This document shows, piece by piece, positions 49,156 through 57,283 of a stretch of 64,000 bases of DNA; position 1 is the first letter of the stretch; each line of letters begins with the position of its first letter. A model generated the notes under the pieces. It searched no databases. It had not been told where the DNA came from and saw only the letters and a list, made by a program, of their open reading frames with translations. The DNA comes from Villigracilis sp024434165 (GTDB taxonomy: Bacteria > Chloroflexota > Anaerolineae > Anaerolineales > Villigracilaceae). The DNA is taken from the NCBI GenBank assembly GCA_030263665.1, contig SZPK01000029.1, positions 62,001-126,000 of the forward strand. The letters run 5' to 3'. Both the position numbers and the translations under genes were made by a program.

Positions 49156-50118
49156 TTACATTGTGACCGCATAGATTTGGTCGAGCATTTTTGCGAACTC
49201 ACCGGAGGGACGCGGCTTGAGAATCTCCTTGCGCTCTTCGCGGGTGAGGGTGTGCATGAGCAGGTATTGCACGGCGTATTTGCGAAAGAGGCGCGAACCG
49301 TCTTCATCGCCGTAGAATTCGACGCAGCGCGCAAGGTGTTTGTGAACGAGTTCCTGCACCATCTGCGGCGTGACCTGGCCGCGGTCCATGCGCGCGAATA
49401 TCCAGGGGTTGGCGATGGCGGCGCGCCCGATCATCACGCCGTCCACGCGGGTATGTTTTTTCATGCGGTCAATATCGGCGACGGTTCGGACATCGCCGCT
49501 GCCGAGGACGGGAATCTTGACCAGCGATTTCACTTCGGCAATCGCATCCCAATCGGCGCTGCCGGCGTAGCGCTGTTCCTTTGTCCGCCCGTGAACCGCG
49601 ATGAGCGAGCCGCCTTCTTCTTCCACGATGCGCGCGATGAGTTTGTAGTTCTTGTTGCGGTCCCAGCCGAGGCGGATCTTGCCGGTGACGGGCACGCGCA
49701 GGTGCCGGACCAGTTTGCGGAACGTGCGCGCAATCTTGATGGGCGTTGGCATCATGCCCACGCCCGCGCCGCGGTCTGCGATGGTCTTGGCAGGGCAGCC
49801 CATGTTGAGGTCAATCACATCCGGGTTGAGTTCTTGAATCTTCAGCGCAGCCCGCAGGATCAGATCGGGGTCGTCGCCGTAGATTTGGAAGGTCATCGGG
49901 CGTTCGGCTTCCTTGAAGAACAGGCGCTTGGCGGGCTCCTTCGAGCGGCTGAGGATCTTTTCCACTTTGACGAATTCGGTGTAACTCATCGCCGAGCCGA
50001 GTTCGCGGCACAGCGAGCGGAAGGGCCAGTCGGAATACCCGTCCATCGGCGCGAGGATGATATCGCCGTAGATCGGGAGGTCTCGAATATGAAAATCGGG
50101 TATCTTGCTTTCGTTCAT
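49156..50118 (-). CDS. dus: tRNA-dihydrouridine synthase (DusB type)
   Basis: 320 residues. TIM barrel with FMN: ILAPMDGYSDWPFRSLCRELG at the N-terminus, VIDLNMGCPAKTIADRGAG with the catalytic Cys, and VHGRTKEQRYAGSADWDAI followed by VLGSGDV for the FMN phosphate. It reduces uridines in the D-loop of tRNA with NADPH. On the minus strand a TATACT (50134-50129) lies 10 nt before the ATG, so the leader is only a few bases or absent. Confidence 0.93.
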   Translation of the reverse strand: MNESKIPDFHIRDLPIYGDIILAPMDGYSDWPFRSLCRELGSAMSYTEFVKVEKILSRSKEPAKRLFFKEAERPMTFQIYGDDPDLILRAALKIQELNPDVIDLNMGCPAKTIADRGAGVGMMPTPIKIARTFRKLVRHLRVPVTGKIRLGWDRNKNYKLIARIVEEEGGSLIAVHGRTKEQRYAGSADWDAIAEVKSLVKIPVLGSGDVRTVADIDRMKKHTRVDGVMIGRAAIANPWIFARMDRGQVTPQMVQELVHKHLARCVEFYGDEDGSRLFRKYAVQYLLMHTLTREERKEILKPRPSGEFAKMLDQIYAVTM

Positions 50119-50208
50119 AAGTGCGGAAAGTATAACAAATTATCCCCCGCTTTCACCACGAGACCACGAAGTTTTCCCGGCGCCTCCGTGATCTCGCGGT
50201 TAATTCTT

Positions 50209-50760
50209 TTACGCCGCCTGTTTCTTCCACAATTCCATGAAGTGCTTGCGGAATTTGCTCACCTTGGGCGCGACGACCGCCATGCAGTAGGGCTGATAGG
50301 GATTCTTCGCAAAGTATTCCTGATGATAATCCTCGGCGATATAGAAATCCCTGAGCGCCTCCACCTCTGTGACGATGGGGCTGTTCCAGATTCCCTGAGC
50401 CTCCAACTCGCGGATGGTTTGCTCTGCGATCTCCTTCTGCTCGGGCGTGTGGTAGTAGATGCCGGAGCGGTACTGCGTGCCCACGTCCGCGCCCTGGCGG
50501 TTGAGCGTGGTCGGGTCGTGGATGGCGAAGAAGACGTTCAAAATATCGCGGAAGGCGATGACCGACGGATCGAACTTGATTTGCACCGCCTCAGCATGAC
50601 CCGTGTTTCCACTGCACACGTCCCGGTAGGACGGGTTGGGGATGTGTCCGTTGGCATACCCCGAATCCACCGAGAGGACGCCCTTTACCTCGTCGTACAC
50701 CGCTTCCAGACACCAGAAACATCCCCCCGCCAGCGTGACGGTCTCATAATTTGCGCTCAT
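50209..50760 (-). CDS. msrA: Peptide-methionine (S)-S-oxide reductase
   Basis: 183 residues. The active-site GCFWC (13-17) with nucleophile C14, then HTPEQ and YHQEYFAKNP are typical MsrA. It repairs methionine-S-sulfoxide in proteins with thioredoxin. The C-terminal Cys near 159 (YCMAV) may act in recycling. AGGAGA lies 7 nt before the ATG. A CACGAGACCACGAAG word repeat (50154-50206) follows its stop. Confidence 0.94.
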   Translation of the reverse strand: MSANYETVTLAGGCFWCLEAVYDEVKGVLSVDSGYANGHIPNPSYRDVCSGNTGHAEAVQIKFDPSVIAFRDILNVFFAIHDPTTLNRQGADVGTQYRSGIYYHTPEQKEIAEQTIRELEAQGIWNSPIVTEVEALRDFYIAEDYHQEYFAKNPYQPYCMAVVAPKVSKFRKHFMELWKKQAA

Positions 50761-50931
50761 GATGATTTCTCCTTTTCTACCGATAAGACGCGGCGTGCAG
50801 GCGAAAAAATTCTTAAGAAAAGGTTACAACTTTCGGGCGCCTTTCTCGCCGCCGGGGAAAGTTTCACAAAGAGGTGCTGCGGCGGAAGTGGCGCGCAAGG
50901 CATTGTTCACCTGTTCCGATGCAAACCCAGT

Positions 50932-50949
50932 CCTCCGAGAACTCGGAGG
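50932..50949. repeat. CCTCCGAG hairpin in a gene-free stretch
   Basis: Perfect 8-bp stem CCTCCGAG-AA-CTCGGAGG in the 295 nt between msrA and the PIN toxin gene. The remainder is low-complexity (TTTTCTCTCTTTCTCCC) and shows no convincing gene. Confidence 0.55.
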
Positions 50950-51055
50950 TCTCGCTTATCTTATCGCCGCAGAAATTTCATGGCGTTCTTAGCTTTTCAT
51001 TTTCCATCCCTTTTCTCTCTTTCTCCCTTTTCATCTCGTCGTGATGCGACGCCGC

Positions 51056-51472
51056 TTATCCGGGTTTCCGTATCGGCAACACTTTCGGCAGTCGTTCCAA
51101 TTGCTCCCTGTCCAGGGTGATCAGTTCCGTCCCAAACCGCAACGCAACGGCGGCATAGACCGAGTCACTTCCACGCAGGCGGTGTTTGGCGGCGACTTCA
51201 CTGGCAAAATCTGCGAGGTCTTCGTCGAGATCAATCAACGTCAATTCGAGAAAACTTTTCAAGTCTCTTTCCAATTCCAAAGCCGCATCGGTATCATCCT
51301 GTTTTCTGGCAACGGATGCCGTAACTTCAGGTAAAAAGAGGGTTGGCTGAATAAGCGGCGTCCGTTCCTCGCTCAACCGGATTAGAAACGCCATGCTTTC
51401 ATCACTGCTTTCCTCCTCGGGGCTAAAGGCGTTAACAAAAACGCTGGCATCCACTGTGAGAGCGTTTTTCAT
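51056..51472 (-). CDS. PIN-domain toxin (VapC type)
   Basis: 138 residues. The four acidic residues of the PIN nuclease site are D8, E49, D103 and D121 (TVDASVFVNAF, FLPEVTA, GSDSVYAAVA, ITLDREQ). VapC toxins cleave tRNA or rRNA with Mg/Mn when released from the antitoxin. The start overlaps the antitoxin stop by ATGA. The four-residue set is intact, so it should be active. Confidence 0.88.
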   Translation of the reverse strand: MKNALTVDASVFVNAFSPEEESSDESMAFLIRLSEERTPLIQPTLFLPEVTASVARKQDDTDAALELERDLKSFLELTLIDLDEDLADFASEVAAKHRLRGSDSVYAAVALRFGTELITLDREQLERLPKVLPIRKPG

Positions 51473-51744
51473 CGGCGCATCTCCGAAAGAATTTCCACGG
51501 AACTTTTCTTGGTTCGCACATTTCTACCCAGACGTTTGCGTAGTTCCATCATTTTCCGCAGGGCTTCGTCATTCTTCTTCTCCGGCGGGACAGCATCCAT
51601 CGGAATAATGACCGCAACAGGCTTGCCGCGCTGGGTGATCACGTAACGCGCCCGCTGTTCCTTCACCGCGCGCACCACATCGGAGGCGTGCGCCTTCAAC
51701 TCGCGGATGCCGATCTCTTCGATTTGTTTATGTTTTTTTTTCAT
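51469..51744 (-). CDS. Phd/YefM-type antitoxin
   Basis: 91 residues. IGIRELKAHASDVVRAVKEQ and YVITQRGKPVAVIIPMD are the Phd/YefM N-terminal DNA-binding dimer; the basic C-terminal 35 residues should wrap the toxin. It neutralises the PIN toxin and, by binding the palindrome at its own start, represses the operon. Confidence 0.88.
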   Translation of the reverse strand: MKKKHKQIEEIGIRELKAHASDVVRAVKEQRARYVITQRGKPVAVIIPMDAVPPEKKNDEALRKMMELRKRLGRNVRTKKSSVEILSEMRR

Positions 51745-51767
51745 GTGGTCACCTGTGTGACCACATG
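51742..51767. promoter_or_regulatory. Operator of the toxin-antitoxin operon
   Basis: Perfect palindrome with 11-bp arms, CATGTGGTCAC-CTGT-GTGACCACATG. It covers the antitoxin start codon (its CAT is the ATG on the minus strand), ribosome site and transcription start. Confidence 0.88.
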
Positions 51768-51793
51768 TTACTCTTTATCAGAGTGATTGTCAA
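51765..51793 (-). promoter_or_regulatory. Promoter of the toxin-antitoxin operon
   Basis: Minus strand TTGACA (51793-51788) and TAACAT (51770-51765), spacing 17. Transcription would start within the operator about 14 nt before the ATG. Confidence 0.75.
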
Positions 51794-51836
51794 GAAGAAA
51801 CTTCCAGGTTTCTGACAAACTCAGAGTTCTGTGCGA

Positions 51837-54497
51837 TCACTTCCTTTTCTTCTTTATGGGCTTTGTTCCCTTCTTCTTCGCTTTTGCCTTGGCAGTCTTC
51901 TTCTTCACAGGCGCCGCCTTCCGCTTTTTGCCTTCCTTCCCCTTCAAGGACTTTTTCTTCGCAGGCGCCTCTTTCTTCCCTTCGGCGCGCTCAGGGCGCC
52001 GCTTTCCTCTTTCTTCTTTCCTCTTTCCACTTTCCACCGCCACAAACCGCTCCACCGTCCAGCCCACATTGATCGAGACCACGCTCTCGCCCGGCTTCAC
52101 TTCGACCACTTCATCGCCCTTTGACGCGGCGCGTTTGCGCAGACCCGCCGCATCCAGCCGTGTGGATTTAGGCGCGCCCTTGCTGAGATGAATGGTCGCC
52201 ATGACGTTCGGTTTTCCGCTGGCGGCGGCAGCGAGAGTCACTTTGTTTGGCAGGTCCCACGCAACGATACCCTTGCCGTAGCGTCCCTGCACGGGGAAGT
52301 CTTTCGAGTCCACGCGCTTGGCTTTGCCGTCGCTGGTCAGCAGGAAGATGTCGCCTTCCGCAGGCAGGATTTCCGCGCCGACAACTTCGTCCTTGTCTTC
52401 GAGTTTCATGCCGTTCACGCCCGCCGCCACGAGACCCATCGGGCGCACGTCGTCCTCCTTGAAGCGGATCGCCATGCCGCCCGCCGTGACGAGCAGGATT
52501 TCCTTTTTGCCGTCCGTCAGCCCGACCCAGCCGAGACGGTCGCCTTCGTTGACCTTGACCAGCGTAAACGTCTGCGATGAAGGACCAGGCAGTTCGGAGA
52601 CGAGGCTCTTCTTGATCATGCCGAAGCGCGTGACGGTGAGGACGCAGGTCTCTTCGCCGAGAGCAGATTTATTCGCAGGCAGGGCAAAGACCGCCGCGAG
52701 AGAATCCGTATCACTTAAAGGCGAGACGCGATGCCACGGCACACCCTGACTCAACTTGCCCGCTTCGGGAATCAAATGCGCGGCAACCGCGGCGGCTTTT
52801 CCGAGTTTGCTCACGAAATACACCGTATCGGTGGTAGATGCCTTCACCAGGAAGCGCGGCGCATCGTTGCCAGAGTGACGCGGTTGTTTTTCATCCGCCG
52901 TGCGCGAGACCAGGCCGTCGTCGGTTACGCCGATCCACACGGTTTGCTGGGGCAGCAGGTCGTGCGTGGTAAGCGCCTTCCCCGCTTTCGCGCCTTCCTT
53001 CACGCTGACGATCTGCGTGCGGCGGCGGTCGCCATACGCGGCTTTCACCTTCAACAGTTCATCGGCAACCACGCCGCGCATCAACCTGGGCGATTTCAAC
53101 AGCGTCGTCAATTCCTTGATGAGCGCGGTCACTTCCTTGTATTCGGTTTCGATCTTCTTTCTTTCCAAAGCCGCAAGACGGCGCAGCTGCATATCGAGGA
53201 TGGCGTTGGCTTGAATCTCCGTCAGCTTGTAGCGCTTCATGAGTTTGACCCGCGCCGCGTCCACGTCTGATGCGGAGCGAATCAGTTCGATGATCTCATC
53301 CAGATTCTTCAACGCGGTCAGATAGCCTTCGAGGATGTGCTGCCGCGCCTTCGCCTTTTCGAGATCGAACTCTGCCCGCCTCTTTATGACCGTGAGCCTG
53401 TGCTCCAAATAGACGCGCAGCGCCTGCTTGAGGGTTAACGTGCGCGGCTCGCCGCGTCCGTCTTCACCGACGACCAGCGCCAGCAGGTTGATGCTGAAGG
53501 TGGTCTGCATGGGCGTGCGTTTGTAGAGATCGCGCAGGACGAAATTGGGGTCGGCGTTCTTGGTCAGTTCGAGGACGATGCGCATGCCCTGGCGGTCCGA
53601 TTCATCGCGCAGGTCGGAGAGACCTTCGAGATGACCTTCGCGCGCAAGTTCTGCGATGCGCTCGATCAAACTGGATTTGTTGACCGTGTACGGCAGTTCC
53701 GTGACGATGATGCGGCTCTTGCCGCGCTCCATCTCTTCGATATGCGCCTTTGCCTGCACGGTGACTTTTCCGCGCCCCGAGCCATACGCGGATTCGAGTC
53801 CGTCCTCGCCTTTTTCCTGGAGGATGAGACCGCCCGTCGGAAAATCGGGACCCTGGACGAATTTCATCAACTGTTCGACGTCAATGTCGTCGAGCTTTTC
53901 CCACTTTTCGAGCATGAACACCAGCGCATCCACCACCTCCCCGAGGTTGTGCGGCGGAATGGAGGTTGCCATGCCGACGGCGATGCCTGTCGCGCCGTTG
54001 ACCAGCAGGTTGGGAATCGCAGCGGGGAGCACGCTCGGCTCTTCGAGCGTGTCGTCGAAGTTCGGCGTGAAATCAACGGTGTTCTTGTTGAGGTCGTATA
54101 AAATGTCGAGCGCGGCGTTGGTGAGCCGCGCCTCGGTATAGCGCATCGCGGCGGGCGGGTCGCCGTCCACCGAGCCGAAGTTGCCCTGACCGTCCACCAG
54201 CATGGTGCGCATCGAGAAGTCCTGCGCGAGGCGCGCCATCGCTTCGTACACGGCGGCGTCGCCGTGCGGGTGATATTTGCCGAGCACTTCACCCACAATA
54301 CGCGCGGACTTTTTATAGGGCGAATCGGCGCGCAAGCCCATGTCGTACATCGCATAAAGGATGCGTCGCTGCACGGGTTTGAGCCCGTCGCGGGCGTCGG
54401 GCAGGGCGCGCGATACGATCACGGACATGGCGTAGTCGAGATACGCCTGCTGCATTTCCTGGTCTATGTCAATTTTGCGTACGATACCGAGTTCCAT
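51837..54497 (-). CDS. gyrA: DNA gyrase / topoisomerase IV subunit A
   Basis: 886 residues. Winged helix and tower domains with catalytic Tyr120 (AAMRYTEARL), the quinolone region HPHGDAAVYEAM (76-87) and a six-blade C-terminal domain. The usual Ser of the quinolone site (E. coli S83) is Ala81 and D87 is Glu85. The GyrA-box (QRRGGKG) is not seen at its normal place; the nearest phrase is QGRYGKG, so a topoisomerase IV role is possible. After the last blade is a Lys-rich tail (about residues 815-886, with KKKSLKGKEGKKRK) partly coded by a GGAAAGAGGAAAG repeat. GGAG precedes the ATG. Confidence 0.88.
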   Translation of the reverse strand: MELGIVRKIDIDQEMQQAYLDYAMSVIVSRALPDARDGLKPVQRRILYAMYDMGLRADSPYKKSARIVGEVLGKYHPHGDAAVYEAMARLAQDFSMRTMLVDGQGNFGSVDGDPPAAMRYTEARLTNAALDILYDLNKNTVDFTPNFDDTLEEPSVLPAAIPNLLVNGATGIAVGMATSIPPHNLGEVVDALVFMLEKWEKLDDIDVEQLMKFVQGPDFPTGGLILQEKGEDGLESAYGSGRGKVTVQAKAHIEEMERGKSRIIVTELPYTVNKSSLIERIAELAREGHLEGLSDLRDESDRQGMRIVLELTKNADPNFVLRDLYKRTPMQTTFSINLLALVVGEDGRGEPRTLTLKQALRVYLEHRLTVIKRRAEFDLEKAKARQHILEGYLTALKNLDEIIELIRSASDVDAARVKLMKRYKLTEIQANAILDMQLRRLAALERKKIETEYKEVTALIKELTTLLKSPRLMRGVVADELLKVKAAYGDRRRTQIVSVKEGAKAGKALTTHDLLPQQTVWIGVTDDGLVSRTADEKQPRHSGNDAPRFLVKASTTDTVYFVSKLGKAAAVAAHLIPEAGKLSQGVPWHRVSPLSDTDSLAAVFALPANKSALGEETCVLTVTRFGMIKKSLVSELPGPSSQTFTLVKVNEGDRLGWVGLTDGKKEILLVTAGGMAIRFKEDDVRPMGLVAAGVNGMKLEDKDEVVGAEILPAEGDIFLLTSDGKAKRVDSKDFPVQGRYGKGIVAWDLPNKVTLAAAASGKPNVMATIHLSKGAPKSTRLDAAGLRKRAASKGDEVVEVKPGESVVSINVGWTVERFVAVESGKRKEERGKRRPERAEGKKEAPAKKKSLKGKEGKKRKAAPVKKKTAKAKAKKKGTKPIKKKRK
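51966..52045. repeat. GGAAAGAGGAAAG repeat forming part of the gyrA tail
   Basis: On the minus strand, words GTGGAAAGTGGAAAGAGG and AAGAAAGAGGAAAG are followed by a CGCCCTGAGCGCGCCGAAGGG word. They code for VESGKRKEERGKRRPERAEG in the C-terminal tail. Confidence 0.6.
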
Positions 54498-54509
54498 GAT
54501 GACTCCAAG

Positions 54510-54558
54510 CCCTCACCCCTTCGCCTCTCTCCCATTGGGAGAGGGGTTGGGGTGAGGG
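54510..54558. repeat. CCCTCACCCC...GGGGTGAGGG palindrome
   Basis: 10-bp perfect outer arms and an inner CTCTCCCATTGGGAGAG hairpin. Similar words end the 97-bp repeats at 15.4 and 40.8 kb. It lies upstream of the minus-strand gyrA start. Confidence 0.75.
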
Positions 54559-54630
54559 AAAATTTGTTCTATCGCGGGGCTTATCTTACGGGCAAAAAAG
54601 GGATGCGTCAAGCCCCGCACTTTTGGGTGA

Positions 54631-54658
54631 TTGTACAACCCGATACGAGATTTACAAT
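54631..54658 (+). promoter_or_regulatory. Promoter of the uORF and small membrane-protein gene
   Basis: TTGTAC (54631-54636) and TACAAT (54653-54658), spacing 16. The start of transcription near 54666 leaves a leader of about 14 nt to the uORF. Confidence 0.65.
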
Positions 54659-54669
54659 GGATAGCATTC

Positions 54670-54797
54670 GAGGTGAAGCATGGAACTTAATGCGGGATTG
54701 CTCACTGCGCCGTCTCCGGCGCAGGAATTTTCTCGCAACTCGCCGCCGGGGGCGGCAGTTTTGCGATGTAATGTTAGAGGTGAAGCATGAAACTTAA
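54670..54797 (+). repeat. 21-bp direct repeat of a start region around a 107-bp unit
   Basis: GAGGTGAAGCATGGAACTTAA (first copy, 54670-54690) recurs with one change at 54777-54797. Each copy contains ribosome site and ATG. Either the start was duplicated by insertion of about 86 bp, or the insertion made a target duplication. Confidence 0.7.
54680..54790 (+). CDS. 36-codon upstream open frame, coupled to the next gene
   Basis: The frame starts at an ATG with GAGGTG 4 nt upstream and ends in a TGA that overlaps the ATG of the membrane-protein gene. The peptide (beginning MELNAGLLTAPSPAQEF) includes GC-rich palindrome words (GCGCCGTCTCCGGCGC, CCGCCGGGGGCGG) and looks like an accidental coding of an inserted element. 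It may serve only to deliver ribosomes to the next start. Confidence 0.45.
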   Translation: MELNAGLLTAPSPAQEFSRNSPPGAAVLRCNVRGEA

Positions 54798-55203
54798 CAC
54801 ATCGAAAGAAGTCTGGATCGCGCGCATCATTGCCTGGGTGCTGCTTTGCATTCTCTCGAGCGGCATCCTGTTTGTCACCACCTTCATGATCGGTCCCGCC
54901 CTGTTCGCCGTGCCAGACCTGGATGAAAGGATCGCCGTCGCCATCTATTGCCCCGGCGCGGAAAGTTCCACGCTCGAGGAAGGCACATCTATGCCGACAA
55001 CTTCCAGCCCATCGGGGTCTTATGGTCATACCGTAGAAGTCACCTGTTATTATGCAGATGGAAGTACAAAGGTGATTCGTAACGAACAGTTTGCGCTGGC
55101 AGCCATCGGCGGCGTGTTCGGCATCGGCGGGCTGATCGGCCTCCTCCTCTCCATGCCGCTGATGCTCATCCCGTTCTTCCTCATCCGCAGAAAAAAAGGA
55201 TGA
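54787..55203 (+). CDS. Two-TM membrane protein of unknown function
   Basis: 138 residues. Two hydrophobic segments (about 12-38 and 103-131) flank an outer loop of some 60 residues with two Cys (IYCPGA, VTCYYAD) that could pair. A basic end RRKKG lies inside. I know no family. Translation is coupled to the preceding small frame by ATGA. It converges with the SH3b lipoprotein gene 3 nt away. Confidence 0.55.
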   Translation: MKLNTSKEVWIARIIAWVLLCILSSGILFVTTFMIGPALFAVPDLDERIAVAIYCPGAESSTLEEGTSMPTTSSPSGSYGHTVEVTCYYADGSTKVIRNEQFALAAIGGVFGIGGLIGLLLSMPLMLIPFFLIRRKKG

Positions 55204-55206
55204 ACC

Positions 55207-56142
55207 CTACGGACTGAAACTGCCCTGGTTGGTCGCGCAAATCCCTTTTAGTTCGGCTTCGGTGCATACGGTCACAAAGCCGCGCAGGGTGTGTCCGCGC
55301 AGGTTGTAATCGAACTTGGGTCCATCCACGATGAAGACGCCGTTGGGGAGGATTGCATCGGCGACCTCATACGCGCCGCAGCCCTTGCGGTTGGCAAATC
55401 CATTGCTGGATGTGATCCGATATGTGCCTGTATCCAGGTCCTGCATTTCGATCTTGAGCGATTTGAACGAATACTCGCTTAGGTTGCTGATCTCGACCCT
55501 TGCCCACCAGATGCCGCTGCAGGAGTTCATCCCGGCGCCCCGCAGTTTGAAATTCAAACCCGGCACGCTGGTTGCTGTGGGCGTGAAGGTGGGCGGCGGC
55601 GTAAAGACCGGAACGAACGCAGTCATTCCCGTCAATGTGGCGTATTCTCCCCATACCCAGCAAAATTCCACGCCCGGGTCGGGGTTGGGGATGTACCAGT
55701 ACTCGCCGGTCGCGTCGCGCCCCAGAACTTCCGCCTCCTCGCCCACGAGCAGCGTCCCGGCAATATCATACGCCTTGCCCGGACCGACGCGGCAGTTTGT
55801 CGGCCTCGAAACGCTGATCAGAACGGTCTCCGGCGTGTCGGTGGGCGCTTCCGAGCCGGGTGGAAGGGTGAGCGATACGGTGATGAGGGGGATGGGCGTG
55901 AGCGTTTCGGTGGCGGCGCGCAGCGTGGGACGAATCAACGTCGGGGTGAAGGTGAGGGTCAGTGTGGGTTCTACGCTGGGCGGGGGGACCTGCGCTGCTT
56001 CCTGGGTCAAGCCGGCAATCACCGTCTCCGCTGCGGATGTGCTGACGGTATCCACGTCCGCGGGCATGCCCGGAACGACACAGGCAAACCCTGCGAACAG
56101 GAGCATCAGAATCAAAAAATTCATTCGTCGAGAACGTGACAT
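55207..56142 (-). CDS. SH3b-domain lipoprotein A
   Basis: 311 residues. The signal peptide ends in a lipobox (LFAGFAC), a Thr/Pro linker follows, then an SH3b-like domain (NCRVGPGKAYDIAGTLL, EAEVLGRD, WYIPNP) with a Cys in the FCWVWGEYATL loop, and a C-terminal beta domain of about 110 residues (NSCSGIWWARVEISN). It is anchored outside the membrane. The start was set at MSRSRR behind GGAAG, not at the longer frame. It is a paralogue of the next gene upstream, with the same order of domains; they probably arose by tandem duplication. Confidence 0.75.
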   Translation of the reverse strand: MSRSRRMNFLILMLLFAGFACVVPGMPADVDTVSTSAAETVIAGLTQEAAQVPPPSVEPTLTLTFTPTLIRPTLRAATETLTPIPLITVSLTLPPGSEAPTDTPETVLISVSRPTNCRVGPGKAYDIAGTLLVGEEAEVLGRDATGEYWYIPNPDPGVEFCWVWGEYATLTGMTAFVPVFTPPPTFTPTATSVPGLNFKLRGAGMNSCSGIWWARVEISNLSEYSFKSLKIEMQDLDTGTYRITSSNGFANRKGCGAYEVADAILPNGVFIVDGPKFDYNLRGHTLRGFVTVCTEAELKGICATNQGSFSP

Positions 56143-56314
56143 GAATGCTTCCCTTCGACGGGCATTCGCCCGGCGCATCGTATGGGATTTATCCCAAAGG
56201 TCCCTGTATTTCAGGTTCGTCTTTTGCCCAAACCTTTGGGAGGGTCTGTTACCCAATTATATAATGCCCAGGGCGCGAATTCCTGATTTCATCCGCGAAA
56301 ATTCGTGATCAGAC

Positions 56315-57229
56315 TTACGGTTTGAAACTTATCTTTTGAGTCACACAACGCCCTTTCTGGCTGTTCTGGGTGCATAGCGTGAGGGTCACTCTCATCTTGT
56401 TGCCGGTCGGGTCGTAACTGAAAAGCGGCGAACTGATAATAAACTCATCGCCCGGCGCAAGTTTATCCTTGGTCTGGGTTGTCGAGCAGCCGTCCAGATT
56501 GGTAAACCCATCGGACAACGCCACATTCTCGGTGCCGGTGACGGTATCCTTGATTCTGAACCGCATGGAGCGCAGCGGGGTCGAACCGGTGTTCTTGACC
56601 CGCACCTCCAGCCACCACTCCGAACAGGAATCCTTCCCTTCATACTTGACGGTGAAATTCGGGCTTGGGGTCGGCGTAATCGTGGGGGTGGGCGTAAAGG
56701 TTATCGTGGGAGTGGGAGGCGGCGTGAAAACCGGCAGGCTCAGGAACGGACCCGCCAGCGTGGCGTATTCCCCCCACACCCAGCAAAAACCGTCGCCCCT
56801 GTCCGGGTTGCGGATGTACCAGTAGCGTCCCGTTGGGTCGCGTCCGTATACTTCGGCAACCTCCCCCACCAAAAGAGCGCCCACGAGCGGATACACCTTG
56901 CCGGGACCCGTGCGGCAGTTCGTATTCACCGACACGCTGATCAACGGAATGGAGGGCGTGGCGGTGAAAGGCAGGGTTGGCGTGAACGTTTGCGTGGGTG
57001 TCAGGGTTGGGGGTCCGGGCGTGAACGTGGAAACCAGAGTCGAAGTCAGTTCCAAAACGGGAGAGGGAGTTTCGGGAGATGCGCCTTGCGTCAACCCGGC
57101 GATCACCGTCTGCGCGGCGGCTGTGCTGACCGCACCGGCATCGGGCATGGTCAAGCCGGGGAACGAACATGCAAGCCCGATGGATAGGACGACGAAGACA
57201 AGAAAAGAAAAACCTTTGTAACGGGACAT
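56315..57229 (-). CDS. SH3b-domain lipoprotein B
   Basis: 304 residues, with the same plan as its paralogue: lipobox (SIGLAC), Thr/Pro-rich linker with TFTPTLPFTATPS, SH3b-like domain (NCRTGPGKVYPLVGALL, RDPTGRYWYIRNPD, FCWVWGEYATL) and a C-terminal beta domain (DSCSEWWLEVRVKNTGSTPL) that resembles a next-to-BRCA1/FxLD-type immunoglobulin fold. It likely binds the cell envelope. Start MSRYKG with GGAG. The stalk length differs from the paralogue, as expected for repeats of TPT words. Confidence 0.75.
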   Translation of the reverse strand: MSRYKGFSFLVFVVLSIGLACSFPGLTMPDAGAVSTAAAQTVIAGLTQGASPETPSPVLELTSTLVSTFTPGPPTLTPTQTFTPTLPFTATPSIPLISVSVNTNCRTGPGKVYPLVGALLVGEVAEVYGRDPTGRYWYIRNPDRGDGFCWVWGEYATLAGPFLSLPVFTPPPTPTITFTPTPTITPTPSPNFTVKYEGKDSCSEWWLEVRVKNTGSTPLRSMRFRIKDTVTGTENVALSDGFTNLDGCSTTQTKDKLAPGDEFIISSPLFSYDPTGNKMRVTLTLCTQNSQKGRCVTQKISFKP

Positions 57230-57283
57230 ATCTGCTCCTTTTCGTAAGACCATGCCAACCCCCGTTTTTTAAGACGCTCCCGT

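Noticed and set aside
50759..50992. 77-codon plus-strand frame after msrA
   Set aside because: Starts within the msrA start region, has no ribosome site of its own and crosses the CCTCCGAG palindrome; composition is like spacer DNA.
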